A stretch of 64,000 bases of DNA from Spongilla lacustris. Its lineage: Eukaryota > Porifera > Demospongiae > Spongillida > Spongillidae. The position numbers and the translations under genes were made by a program. The first letter of the stretch is position 1; the number at the start of each line of letters is the position of its first letter. Below the pieces are notes generated by a model. It saw only the letters and a list, made by a program, of their open reading frames with translations, was not told the origin of the DNA and searched no databases. Below, in pieces: positions 42,101 to 54,100 of the stretch. The stretch is from NCBI GenBank assembly GCA_949361645.1, contig OX442432.1, positions 3,006,598-3,070,597 on the forward strand. Reading direction: 5' to 3'.

Positions 42101-45100
42101 CCCTACTTTTCTCAGTCTCAAAAAGTTAAAAAAATTCGGGCAGAAGTATGATAGAAAGTTCTGCTAGTTCCATAGAGATTAGTATCGCATCTTTGGCAAC
42201 TTTTCTGGCATTTTTCATGGGCTTGCAGTAGAATACACTGCTATTCTCAGTCTCACAAAGTTAAAAAAATCCGGGCAGAAGTATGATATAAGGTTCTGCC
42301 GATTCCATAGAGATTAACATCATATCTTTGTCAACTTTTTCTGACATTTTTCTCATCAATGTTCATATTAGAATATCCAATTATGTTAATTAGTCATGGG
42401 TAATCATATGTGTCATTCTTCACAAGCAGCCAAATCAACTTGCGCTAAACACGATTTCAGTAAATCAGATATACAGAAAATCTTCACTTCAAATAATATT
42501 AACTACATACATCATTTCAAAAGATGTAATCATTGCACAGTAACTTGGGTATTCCTAACTGAGGAAAATACATTGCAGCTAGCGGTGTAAAAGTTCATAG
42601 AAAATTCTATAACAATCATTATTAAAAGTTATCAACTTTTGTAGCGAGTTTACAACTTTTTTAGATAGAGAATGCTTTGCATTCAGAACCTGCGAAATGA
42701 CAAGCAGTAGGAATATGGGGGATAAGCCGCCGTTTGGAGCCAACCATTTACATAGAAGCCCGCCTCGGTCACAGCAATATACAAGTAACATTTGAGTCAA
42801 AAAAGCTGTTCATCCTATACTCCACAATGCCTTAAGAATTGTAGTGAGATATAAATTAATTAAATCATGGCGTTTTCATGGAGTTTACTTTAGAATGCTC
42901 AATTTAATATGCAAAGGTCTCTATCCCATATAGATAGTTTTAAGGCTCGGCAGGAGTCAAATGGGCTTGCAGCTTGGGCACTGCCTGCTGCGCTCATGCA
43001 CTGCTCTCTGAAGTGATTTTGACTCCACAAATCCATCAAGAAAAAATAAAAATATTTTCACTACACCGAGTAAAATATAGATTGAAGCGATTAAAAATTA
43101 TAACTCCCCTTATATGATGAAATTTAGCGACCGGCGGAGTCGAGTAAAAAAATAGGAATAGGATAGAGGGCTTATCAGGACGTCACGTCCCGAAGGATCT
43201 ACTCGACTAGGTTAGAAGGGTTTGAGGGACCGAGGCGGGCTTCGTTGTAAAGCTTGGCTCAAAATGGCGGCTAAGCCCCCGTATTCCTACTGCTAAAGGG
43301 TCTGGGAATAAAGTCATGGGGAATGGTTCTTGAAATGTCGTTGGAATGCATGAGTAATACTTAAATGTTGAGATATGTTGCAAACTCAATTGCTCCAGTC
43401 GAAAATCATACAAATTGACGACAGTCATCTATATCTTGTAGGGAAGGTGCAGTGGCACTGGTATGCCAACTAGGTGTATGCTGTAAGCAAATACAGTTGT
43501 GGCTATGTGTGCAAGAAGTGCTTCGTTGCAGTTGTGAACTACGGTACTGTTTAGGGAGCTAAACAGGTTTTAATGGGCACTAGTAATTCCTGTTTACACA
43601 AATAACCACATCATACTCCAGCCTTATCTGTGATACGGGGTAGCTTTACTTTTGTCATATGGCATTTGGCGATGGCCCCTTTGTTTGCCTATTGTTATAT
43701 AATCGGACGGCCAGCCTCTGGGTATGCATGTATATAAAGATGATGCGCAACTCCAACGCATACTGGTGGTCAACAGGCGCTGGAGAGCTTCACCTTTATG
43801 TCTGATGCACGTCGCAAGAGCTTTCTGCGGTAAACCGCCGAAGTGCTGCATCTTCGTTTGATGCAGGCGAACCTAGTTTCCACAGGGAACAAGCGGGCCC
43901 TGGTGGAGAGGCTCTTGGAATACAAAGACTCCATTTCTTGTGGTGATGGCGACCCCTCGTCGTCAGCCGACTCGGAGACAGAAGACTCGGACTCACGCCA
44001 GCACCACGGGAGACGATCCAGCAGCCTCGAGAAGTTCTCTGAATCCCCCTTCTCCTCTTGTGTAACTGCTCCCGCCAGGTACCTCGTGAGACGGATCAGG
44101 CAAGGTAAATTTGTCAAATTCGATAGACTGTTACCACCTGTACTAGACGAGGTATTTACTGTCCAGCATGGGAAGCGTACAGGGGATAAGGGGTCGAGCA
44201 AGAGGCGCATTGGGGATTTTGTTAATTGGGTTGAGGCATGGAATATATTCCTGGCAATCCGTGTGCAAGCATTTCCCCACACTGCTTTACAAATGATAAA
44301 GTACCAAGCTATCTGTCGCCAGGGACAAAGCTCACCTCATCCCTTGGGAACCAGGTAAAAGAGGACATCCTGGTTTGGTATGCTACCCGCCATCCATTTC
44401 GCTCCATGCCGAACCCATCACTCCAGGTACCACACCCTCCTCCCGACCAAACACTACCAGTGGCTCCACCACCACCCAGCCTGGTGGACATGTCACTCAT
44501 CAACTGTGCATTTGCCCACAAGTGCTGGATCGCAGGTTGCGGGGGTGACCACTCTGGCAAGACCTGTCCCAGGGCCGTTGGGGTCCCTGGCTGACCAGCA
44601 AGTTCATACTCCACTACGACCCTCAGAATTTGAGAGAGAGCTTCGTAATCACCGTGACAAAGCCTGGGTTACCTGGCTGCTAAATAGCATTCAATACGGT
44701 GTTTCTATTAGTTTTAATGGCCCCCACACACCTTGCACTGCACGCAATCTCCTTCAGCCGTCCAGCATCCGGAGGTGGTTAGCTCTAAGCTCCAGAAGGA
44801 GGTGGCTGCTGGCAGGGTCCTAGGCCCCTTTGCTGACCGACCACTATCCAACCTCAGAACCTCGGGGCTTGGTGCTGCTCCCAAGAAGAATAGAAAATGG
44901 AGAGTCTCGGCTCCCCATGGATCAAGTGTCAACGATGGCATTTTGAAGGAAGAGTTTTCGCTGCAATACTCTTCAGTGGACGATGCTGTCGGGCTTCTCC
45001 ACACATATAGCATTGGTGCAATAATGGCAAAAATTGATCTTAAGTCCGCCTTCAGAATGGTTCCCATACGCCCAGCAGACTGGGAATGTTTTGGGATGGC

Positions 45101-48100
45101 ATGTACTATGTCGACACATGCCTGCCCTTTGGGCTCAGATCTGCACCATGCCTGTTCAACCATTTTGCTGATGCCCTTCATTGGGTCCTTGCTACCAACT
45201 ACCACATTGATGCGGACACCAGCTGAAGGTGTTCCTAACACACTCCAAGACAGGCCAGTTTGGGGAGGACTCAGTCATCACCATGGGGTGCAGTAAGGAT
45301 GTTTGTTGTCCCATCAGTGCCATGTAACACTGTTATGTGTGCATAGTTTAATGACATTAAGATTATTCATTGCATTTCCAGTCGATCACGTGTCCGAACT
45401 CTCTCGTGTGCATTGCTATTTTTCGTTGTCGTGTAGTTCATTTGTCATGTGTCTTGTTCGTTATAATCAGTTTACATCCACATTGCTCCGCGAGAACACA
45501 ACAGAAAATTGGTGTAGTCGGCAGGATCTATCATGTCTGAGACGGGGCAACTAATCGAGTTACTTTGCCAATAGTTGGACACTCGGCGAAAGCAGATGGA
45601 GACACTCGTTGAAACACTCGCTGGAAAACTTTCTTTGGAGCCTACTTCCAAACCGCCTGCGGTGGCAATCCCAAGTTTCGTTCCTTTCGACCCTTCTGCA
45701 GAGTTATGGTCTGATTACTGGGTGCGCTTCTTGACATTCCTCGGTGTGAATTCCGTTCCAGACGACAAGGCTGCTCAGATATTCCTGACAAATCAGTCCA
45801 AAGTCACGTACAAGCTTTGGGCAACCTCGCTTCGCAACAGACCCCGCTCAAAGACGTGAACACGCTCACTCTCAATGAAATCGCGGCTTTCATGAAGACC
45901 CAGTTCGACCCTATTAGGTAAGTGGTCCGCGAACGGTTAGGTTCTGGTCGGAGATGCAGCGCAAGCCCGGGGAATCGATTCAAGAACTGGCTGTCAGGAT
46001 ACGTCATGATGCTGTCAGATGCGATTTCCCCTCAATAAAGGACCCTCAAGACGAGGCGATGTGCACACGCTTTATGTGTTCGGTGAACAATGAAGCCGTA
46101 CTGAAGGTCCTATTCAAGGTGGATGACGAGCTCACATTCGCGAAAGCACTTATAGTAGCACAGGAGTCTGAGGAGGCCACTAAGGTAGCTAAGGAAACAG
46201 TGTATGGGGCCAAACAGATACAGCAAAGCCCTAGTCCTTACTCTTCCTCGATCAACCAAGTGCAGTCATCACAGCAGCAGTTTTCTCCTAGGCGTCATGC
46301 CAGACCAGCAGCTGGTGGCAAGCCCAAGAGAGATTTCCCCAGAGGAACTTGTCCACGGTGCAGCAAAACGGATCATGGATCTAAGGACTGCCCTTTCAAA
46401 GAGACTGTGTGCAACTACTGTCAGAAGATGGGGCATATTCAAACAGCCTGTCTGAAGAAGAGGAAGGAGCAGCAGCCGGTCACAACTATTTCAAAACACT
46501 CCATTCAGACTGTTAAGGTCATTGATGCAATCCCACAAGTGTGACAACCCCTACAGATCAAAGGCCAGTATTACACCTTTGAGGTCGACACCGGTGCAGG
46601 GGACAACTTCTGTTCGGTGGAGGTATGGACCAAGATAGGAAAGCCTACTTTGGCACCAGCTTCTTGTCGTTACGAAGTTGCCAATGGACAACCTTTGGCT
46701 ACATTGGGAACATTTCAAACAGTAGTCACATTGCAAGGAGAGAAACCCCGAAGCAGCAAAATCCAGTTCACTGTCAGCAAGACACCAAGGCTTAACCTCT
46801 TGAGACAAAATGCAATCGTCAAGCTAGGTGTGGACATTCCAGCTCTACTGGGCATACCTCCAACAGTCAAGCAAGTCAAGGGTGAAGCTGTCCTCTCCAT
46901 TTCTTCACAACCGGACCAAGTCCTTCAACAGGCCTGTGAGCAGCTCTGCACGGAATTCCCAGACCTCTTCAAGCCAGAGCTTGGTTGTCTGAAAGACTTC
47001 CAGCTGGAGGTCAAATTCAAGCCTGATGCAAAGCTGGTGATCTGCAAGCCAAGAGTGGTTCCATTTGCTCTCCTAGACGATTTGAACCAAGCATATGATG
47101 CGGGCATTGCTCGAGGAGTATGGAAGCCGGCCCAATTCAATTCATACGGGGCTCCAGTTGTTCCCATTCGGAAATCGTGTACTCCCAGTCAGGCCAAGGC
47201 CAAAATCCGTGTGTGTGAAGACTACCCAGTATCAGTCAACCCACAGCTGGAACCACATTGCTACCCAATGCACCTACCGGAGGATCTCATGCGCAAGCTG
47301 AGTGGGGGCCATGGGTACACCAAGATAGACCTTGCTGATGCCTACAATCAAGTCATGCCTAGCTTTGAGTACACACAGGGGAGTGCTTCTTTACCTTTGT
47401 CTCCCATTCGGGATCAGTTCTGCACCAGGCTATTTTCAAGAGATAATGGACCAGCTAATTGGCGATCTAGGAGGTGTGGCTAGCTACATGGACGACATCT
47501 TAGTCAGTGGATCCAATGCAGTGGAGCACCTGCGGAACATACGTGCTCTTCTTCAACGTCTCCAAGACAAAGGACTTCGTTGCCATAAAGAAGAATGCCT
47601 ATTTGCTCAAACCTCAGTCGAGTATTTAGGTTACACACTGTCCAGCAAAGGAGTTACCAAGGGACGCAAGGCAGATGCAGTGAGGATGATGCCACCCCCA
47701 GACAATGTCTCCAGCTTATGTTCTTACCTAGGGTCAATCCAATTCTACAGCAAATTCTTACAAAATCTGGCTACTGTCACTGATCCTCTGTATCAACTCA
47801 CCAAGAAGAATGTCCAGTGGGAGTGGGGAGCAGAACAGCAAGCAGCCTTTCAAAGTCTCAAGGACTTATTCTGTACGGATACTGTGCTGGCCCATTTCGA
47901 CCCTTCACTCCCAATCGGAATTTCTTGTGATGCTTCTGAGTGTGGCCTAGGAGCTGTGCTGTTCCACTGCTATCCTGATGGCAGTGAGCGTCCTATCAGT
48001 AATGTTTCCAAAACTCTAACGGACACCCAGAGGAGGTTTAGCCAAATTCAGAAAGAGGCTCTGGCCATAGTATTTGCCCTCAAGAAATTTCACCAGTTCC

Positions 48101-51100
48101 TGTATGGCAGAAATTTCATTCTGGTGACAGATCACAAACCACTTCTGTCCCTGTTCGGACCCAACAAGGCCACTCGAATTCTTGCAGCAAACAGGCTGGC
48201 ACGTTGGGCACTACTTCTCAACCAATGCAGCTATTCCATTGAGTACAGGAAGACTACTGATCATGGGAATGCCAATGCCCTCAAAGATGTATTTGCAGTA
48301 GATTGTAAAGCAACTCAAAGTACCAAAAAGTAATGTTGGGACGATCAGAGAAACATTTTAAAAGAAGGGGGTAGTAGGACAGGTCTATTGCACTAAGCAT
48401 TTTAAAAAGTACATTGTAGATTTGGAAATTGCTAGCTAGCTCCTAGCCTCGTCCCGAGGCCCTGTTTTTTATAAGTTGCGGGGCGAAAAACAGGGCCTGG
48501 TATACACTGGCAGGGTCCTAGCGCGCATGCGCTAGCCATTACTAATACGCTTGGTAATCACGTACTGTTGTAATTTTTGTTTGTAAACCTTTCTGTACAC
48601 CATCTGGTTTTCGGCGTAAACTCTACCTCATCCCAGACTGTCGCATATGTAGCTATAGAGTTTTGTACGTTGACTTACTTAACTACCCTTGCTTCTTGGA
48701 CCACCTCTACAATTGGTACATGTAGGCTGGCCACCTCACGCTACTTACCATCTTTAGCCGAAGCTACAATGCTGACCAACCTACTTCTACTCTCGTACGC
48801 GTGGTGCGCACTCATTGGAACTACCCTACATTTGGAAAACTTTTAGTGTCGAGGTATCGATGGACAAGGCCTTTGTGCCAAGTGTAGGGTATTTCCAATG
48901 AGTGCGCACCACGAGAGTACAAGTAGGATGTCAGCATTGTGGCTTCGGCTAAAGATGGCAAGTAGCGTGAGGTGGCCAGCCTACTCGTACCAATCGTAGA
49001 GGTGGTCCAAGAAGCAAGGGTAGTAAGTCAACGTACAAAACTCTACATTTACGACAGACTGGGACAAGGAAGAGTTTAAGCTGAGAATGAGATGGTGTAC
49101 GGAAAGGTTTACAAACAAAAATTACAACAGTTCGCGATTACCAAGCGTATTGGTAATGGCTAGCGCATGCGCGCTAGGACCCTGCCAGTGTATACCAGGC
49201 CCTGTTTTTCGCCCCCACATCTTATAAAAAACAGGGCCTGGGGACGAGGCTAGCTAGCTCCACAAGCTTATGAACGATAGGTATTTGTCAGACGCATGTT
49301 GCGGGAATAGCCAAGTGAATGGACAAAATCTTGAAAACGTACAGTGCGTTTTCAGTAAAAATGGCAAAATCAATTAGAGTAAAAACACTGCCGTAGAATG
49401 TATAAAGTAGCCCACACATCCTGCTTCAAAAAACATTCAAAAAAAGTTGTACTTGTCATACTTATTTCTGTGACAATTAAATCCACTACATAATGCATTT
49501 TTAAGAACCGTATCTGTTTATTTGCATCATGTAACCTAGGGTGAGATTTGAAAAATAGACTGACAATTGGTAAATTTAGCATGATAGACACATCAAACAA
49601 CAGTTGAGAAATGAATGCCAAAAAAATAGCATTTCTATTTATAATGAATTTTCAAATTTTGGTCCTAAGCGTAGGACTTGGACCTGGAGAATTAAGGTTA
49701 AAACGTACTTTAGGTAAAAGTGATGCACAAAAGTAATGCTTCCACACTGTTACTGTCATAGAAAATGAAAATGAATTCACTAAAGTATACTACACTTCAG
49801 CCTACTCAACCTTTCTATGGTAAAATTATCCAACAAGCTATGATGGTTAAAATTAAACAATGGGATACTTGTAAAGAACAAATATGGTTACTAGCACCAG
49901 AATCTAAGAGACTCCCCCTTTGAGTCCTATAAAGTTAGAATGACGTTTGATGAAAAACTTTTCAATCACACATTTCTCTCTACAAAAGGCATTATAAGAT
50001 AATTTTTTGCACTTCAAGAAGATTTTTTAATAAAATGACATGACCTGTGGGCCTGCTGAATTTTTATAGCATCTTGCTGTTCATATCTACTATAGAATAT
50101 GTAATTCACCCAATACACTTCACCCAAAACATTTCACCCAAAACACTTCACCCAATACACTTCACCCAATACACTTCACCCAATACATTTCACCCAATAC
50201 ACTTCACCCAATACACTTCACCCAATACACTTCACCCAATACACTCTACCCAATACATTTCACCCAATACACTTCACCCAATTTACTTCATCCAAAAGCA
50301 TTTACAATCATATTGCATCAGTGACAACAGCAGGCTGCGAAGCTACTTACAGAAGCATCACACTTCACTCCTTCAGGCAACAGCTTTTGCTTTTCTTTTT
50401 CCATGTATGGTATCAAAACTGACACAGCCTTTTTCATCACTCTTGCTGACTTAATAACCTTAAATAAATCAACAGTAATAAGGGTTCACATGTTAATGAA
50501 CTTTGCATTTAGCCACATGGTAAAAGTAATACACTGCATGGTCCCAGAGTTATCATTATCTAGATTTATTGGATAATGTCATCGTGTCTACATTGGGTGG
50601 GATGTAATGGCTGCATTGGTTACAGGCCTGGTGATGATGTGTGGTGATGAACATCACACATCACATTGCAACAGAGCCACTGGCATGTTTAACCATATCA
50701 ATCAAAATATGTTTCATCAAATTGAAGTTGGTGCACCCACATGACCACTCAAATTACTCATTCCTTCCACTCAACTTTACCTCAAAACAACCCCATCCAT
50801 CCTACAGATACATATCTACATGCAAGTAATGTCTATTACCACCTGTATATATATACATAGTATTTGATAGCAGCATTAATAAGCTATAGCAAGAGACAGT
50901 TTCCTTTAGATAGTACATGTCTTGTATTCTTCACGTACATGTATGTATTATTATTCTTTATAAAGATTCATTTACAAAGTCTTAATACATTAATTATGCA
51001 CCAGATTCACCACACTACTGTGCTTGTATGTATTAGGGTGTCACCCCCCTCCCCTTTCATCATTTGATCCAATTTTTTGTCCTAATACAAAAGGTATCCA

Positions 51101-54100
51101 ATAACAAAGGTACAATAGAACAAACTTTTGTCATTTCTCCACAGACCCTTCATCTCTCTCCAAATCCCACCCTTCTTCCCAATACAAGCCCCTCATCATC
51201 CTGCCTTATCATTCCCCACCCTTCCAAGATTCCTGACCTCCCATGCACCTAATAAACTCGTTTCCCCTTCAAAATGCAATAAGGAAATCAAAGAATCACC
51301 TGAGGTAAAAACATCTTTCCTGATCCAAAGAGGTCACCGACAATACTCATCCCCTGTTGAAAATTGCTTAATTAGGACACCTGTGGTATAGGCACTAACA
51401 TACCTTCATCAAAGGACCTTCAATCACATTCAGAGCTCGAGGAAACTTCTTTGTGTCTTGAACAGCCTCCTCGGCATCCTCTAAGATAAACTTATCTATA
51501 CCCTGCATGAAATAGACAATACAGAATGGTCCTGATGCGAATAACATGCAATATATAGGTGTTGATGTCTTGCAACAGCCAATGATCATATATGACAGTT
51601 CCTCATTCACTGACAAAAGCTCATCTGCTAACTCTTTCCGACAACTGTGCAGCAGCACGGTTATCAGTGATAACATATATGTTGGCCTACATCTGCCCAT
51701 CAAAGAGTGGCTTGGACAGGAAGTATCAACGATGGCATTGGCCATCATACCTTCAGCAGCATCCTATCACATGCCTCTATCCTCTGCCTGCAGAATTGCT
51801 GGCCAAAACTCTCAGCCTGACTAGCAACTGTTAAATCCATTGTTATGTCTACACATCATGACTAAAATATACTCTACTCTGAAATGAACTGACTGAAAAA
51901 GCAGTTTGTGTGGTTATAAGATGAGCAGTTTCAAAGATAAAATCTAAAACATGGTCGAACACATTTCAGGGTGCAGCACTATATTACAAGAGCAGTGCAC
52001 AAATGCCGGTATTACAGTAGCTTTAGATAATGCAACTGCAATGAACTGCTCCTTTCTGAGCTCAAGTTCAATACTGCACAAGTTTTATTACCTTAACAAG
52101 CGAATGTTCTAATCTCTCCTCAACAGAACCGCTCCTCCATTCGTCAGCAACTGTAGTTTTCTTCACCCCTTTTTGTACACTCTGGAAGAGTTGAAACACC
52201 ACAAATTAGCACCACTAATCTACAAGCAGACATAAGACATACCTGAGCAAACTCCAGCAGTTTCTCTGTTGCCTCCGAATGTCTATTGAAAATCACATCC
52301 TCACAAAGTACAAGAAGAGAGTCAGAAATCTGATTATACACTGGTAGGTTGCCAGCATTCACAATACTCATATCCATTCCAGCCTGCAATTTAAAAAAAA
52401 AATCTAATTTCTCAATCAAAAACAACTACAATGAACAGTCATATATTTACCTTTATGGCATGGTAGAGAAACACACTGTGCATTGCTTCACGAATTTCAT
52501 TCATTTGACGAAATGAGAATGACAGATTGGACAATCCTCCACTCACTCTAACTCCTGGAAGGGTTTTCTAAAACAGAGCACCCAACAACAATTATTCAAA
52601 AAATCTAAAACACTACCATCACATAATTTGACATCATCCATATCACCCTGATACGGGTCCACACACTGCACATTAATGATTACAATACCTCCCAGGGTTT
52701 CATCAAGGGGGGCACCCCCCCCCCCCCCTCCTACTTGCCATATTTGGGGGAGTGGCTTTGCATATGCATGGACTTCTTTTGATATGCATATAAAGTTTGA
52801 TAAGAAGTAACACTCATGGTGTATAGCTACACAATTAGAGAGATGAAAGAGGGTATCCCATTGTGGTTTGAAGAATAATACTACCCAGAATAAAAATTAA
52901 CAGCAAATTTATAGCACATAGAGTAAGGACAGTACATGTACATGTAACAGATTGATTAATGAAGCTTTGATACAAAAGATACAATTTGTGTGTGTTTGCT
53001 TTTTAATGCATTTAAAAAAATTGCCAAGGGAGGCAATCCTCTTCCAGTGCCCTTCCCCTCCTACTCACATTTCACAATGTCAGCCAAGGGATAAGTGGCA
53101 CAGCACCCCACAAACAAAAAAATTATATCTCCCCCCCCCCCCCCCCTCCTAAAAAGTATCAACTGAACCTTTGCCCCTCCTTGAGGTTTTTTCTCGATAA
53201 AACCCTGTCCCCAGAAGACTACAATACAAACCTTGATGATCTTCAAAGCCTCAATAAAATTGACAGCATAATTATTGTGTTCCTCAATTCCAGTAGCTAT
53301 GGTCAGTATATTCGGATCAAAGATTATATCATTCGGGTTAAATCCCACTTTGTCAACAAGAAGTCGATATGATCTCGTACAGACAGCTACCTTGTGTTCG
53401 ACTGAAGTGGCCTGTCATGGTTGAAAGCACGTACATTTTCATTGCACAGGAAGTATTTCAAGACAATAAAAACAATTACACTGTTCCACTTATCAGAGTT
53501 AGGAACATCTGCAATGGACAGAACTGGTATTGTAAACAAATCTGTGACTTACATGTTAATAGAGCATTGACATAAAACCTTGCACAGGTCTATATGCACC
53601 AGTCACTCACACACAAACACACACTGCAAAATGATTGATGAACTGTAGGGTCATGACACTGTTACGACAGTTTAGCATTGATAGCAAATTTGACTAGCCG
53701 GTGATTCTCATACCTGGCCTGTCTCATCAAATGCCATGACCACAGCAGCTGCTCCAAATCGTTTGATTAGAGTTGCCTTGGCTATAAAGTCCTGCTCCCC
53801 TTCCTTGAGGCTGATGGAGTTCACAATGCACTTCCCCTGCGCACACTTTAGACCAGCTACTATCACGTTAAAGTTTGATGAATCAATGCACAATGGAACC
53901 TGAAACAATAGCACAGGGTGTCAACATCAGGCTTACTTGCACATACATGGTCTAATTAAAGAGCTTATATTGCTTCAATATGGTACATTTTCTCACCTCC
54001 CCATTCTCTGTTATATAACCCAGGCAAGTAGCAGTATATGTTATTACTAGACCGCTAAAACTGCTCAACCCCAATCATTACATTTGCGTTAAATATGTAA

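Larger units (their letters stand above)
28218..43294. mobile_element. Polinton/Maverick-like (virus-like) element with nested Gypsy
   Basis: Bounded by 38-bp inverted repeats (28218-28255 and 43257-43294, one mismatch, starting agcagtaggaata) and by a 5-bp direct duplication AAAGG (28213-28217, 43295-43299). Without the nested Gypsy (5.1 kb) it is about 10 kb. It carries remnants of PolB, integrase, A32-like ATPase, zinc-finger and structural-type genes, the hallmark set of Polintons and related adinto/Polinton-like viruses. Several core genes are broken and out of usual order, so it is a defective relic. No double-jelly-roll major capsid or adenain-type protease was recognised; they may be deleted or too diverged. 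Confidence 0.85.
43798..45330 (+). mobile_element. DIRS-type (tyrosine-recombinase) retrotransposon, truncated
   Basis: Contains a SAP-domain gag, DIRS-class RT and a short tyrosine-recombinase piece in that order, with RNase H and most of the recombinase deleted. It ends where the leader of Gypsy element 4 begins. Confidence 0.78.
45331..48430 (+). mobile_element. Gypsy element 4 (Ty3/Gypsy), integrase-less
   Basis: LTR-like 5' region, primer-binding site at 45509, gag, protease, RT and RNase H, then directly a polypurine-like tract (near 48364) and the foldback element at 48431. No integrase. Confidence 0.8.

Noticed and set aside
45303..45554. 83-codon frame before Gypsy 4 gag
   Set aside because: Covers LTR-like and primer-binding sequence; no protein features.
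48577..48846. Open frame of 89 codons
   Set aside because: Lies entirely within an arm of the foldback element; no family features and explained by the repeat.
50105..50292. Regular short repeats resembling a CRISPR array
   Set aside because: Units are contiguous 14-bp copies with no unique spacers; a minisatellite in animal DNA.
53061..53348. Reading the MTR frame through the C-run at 53131-53146
   Set aside because: The exon ends at the GT donor at 53230-53231; the continuation is intronic poly-G/C.
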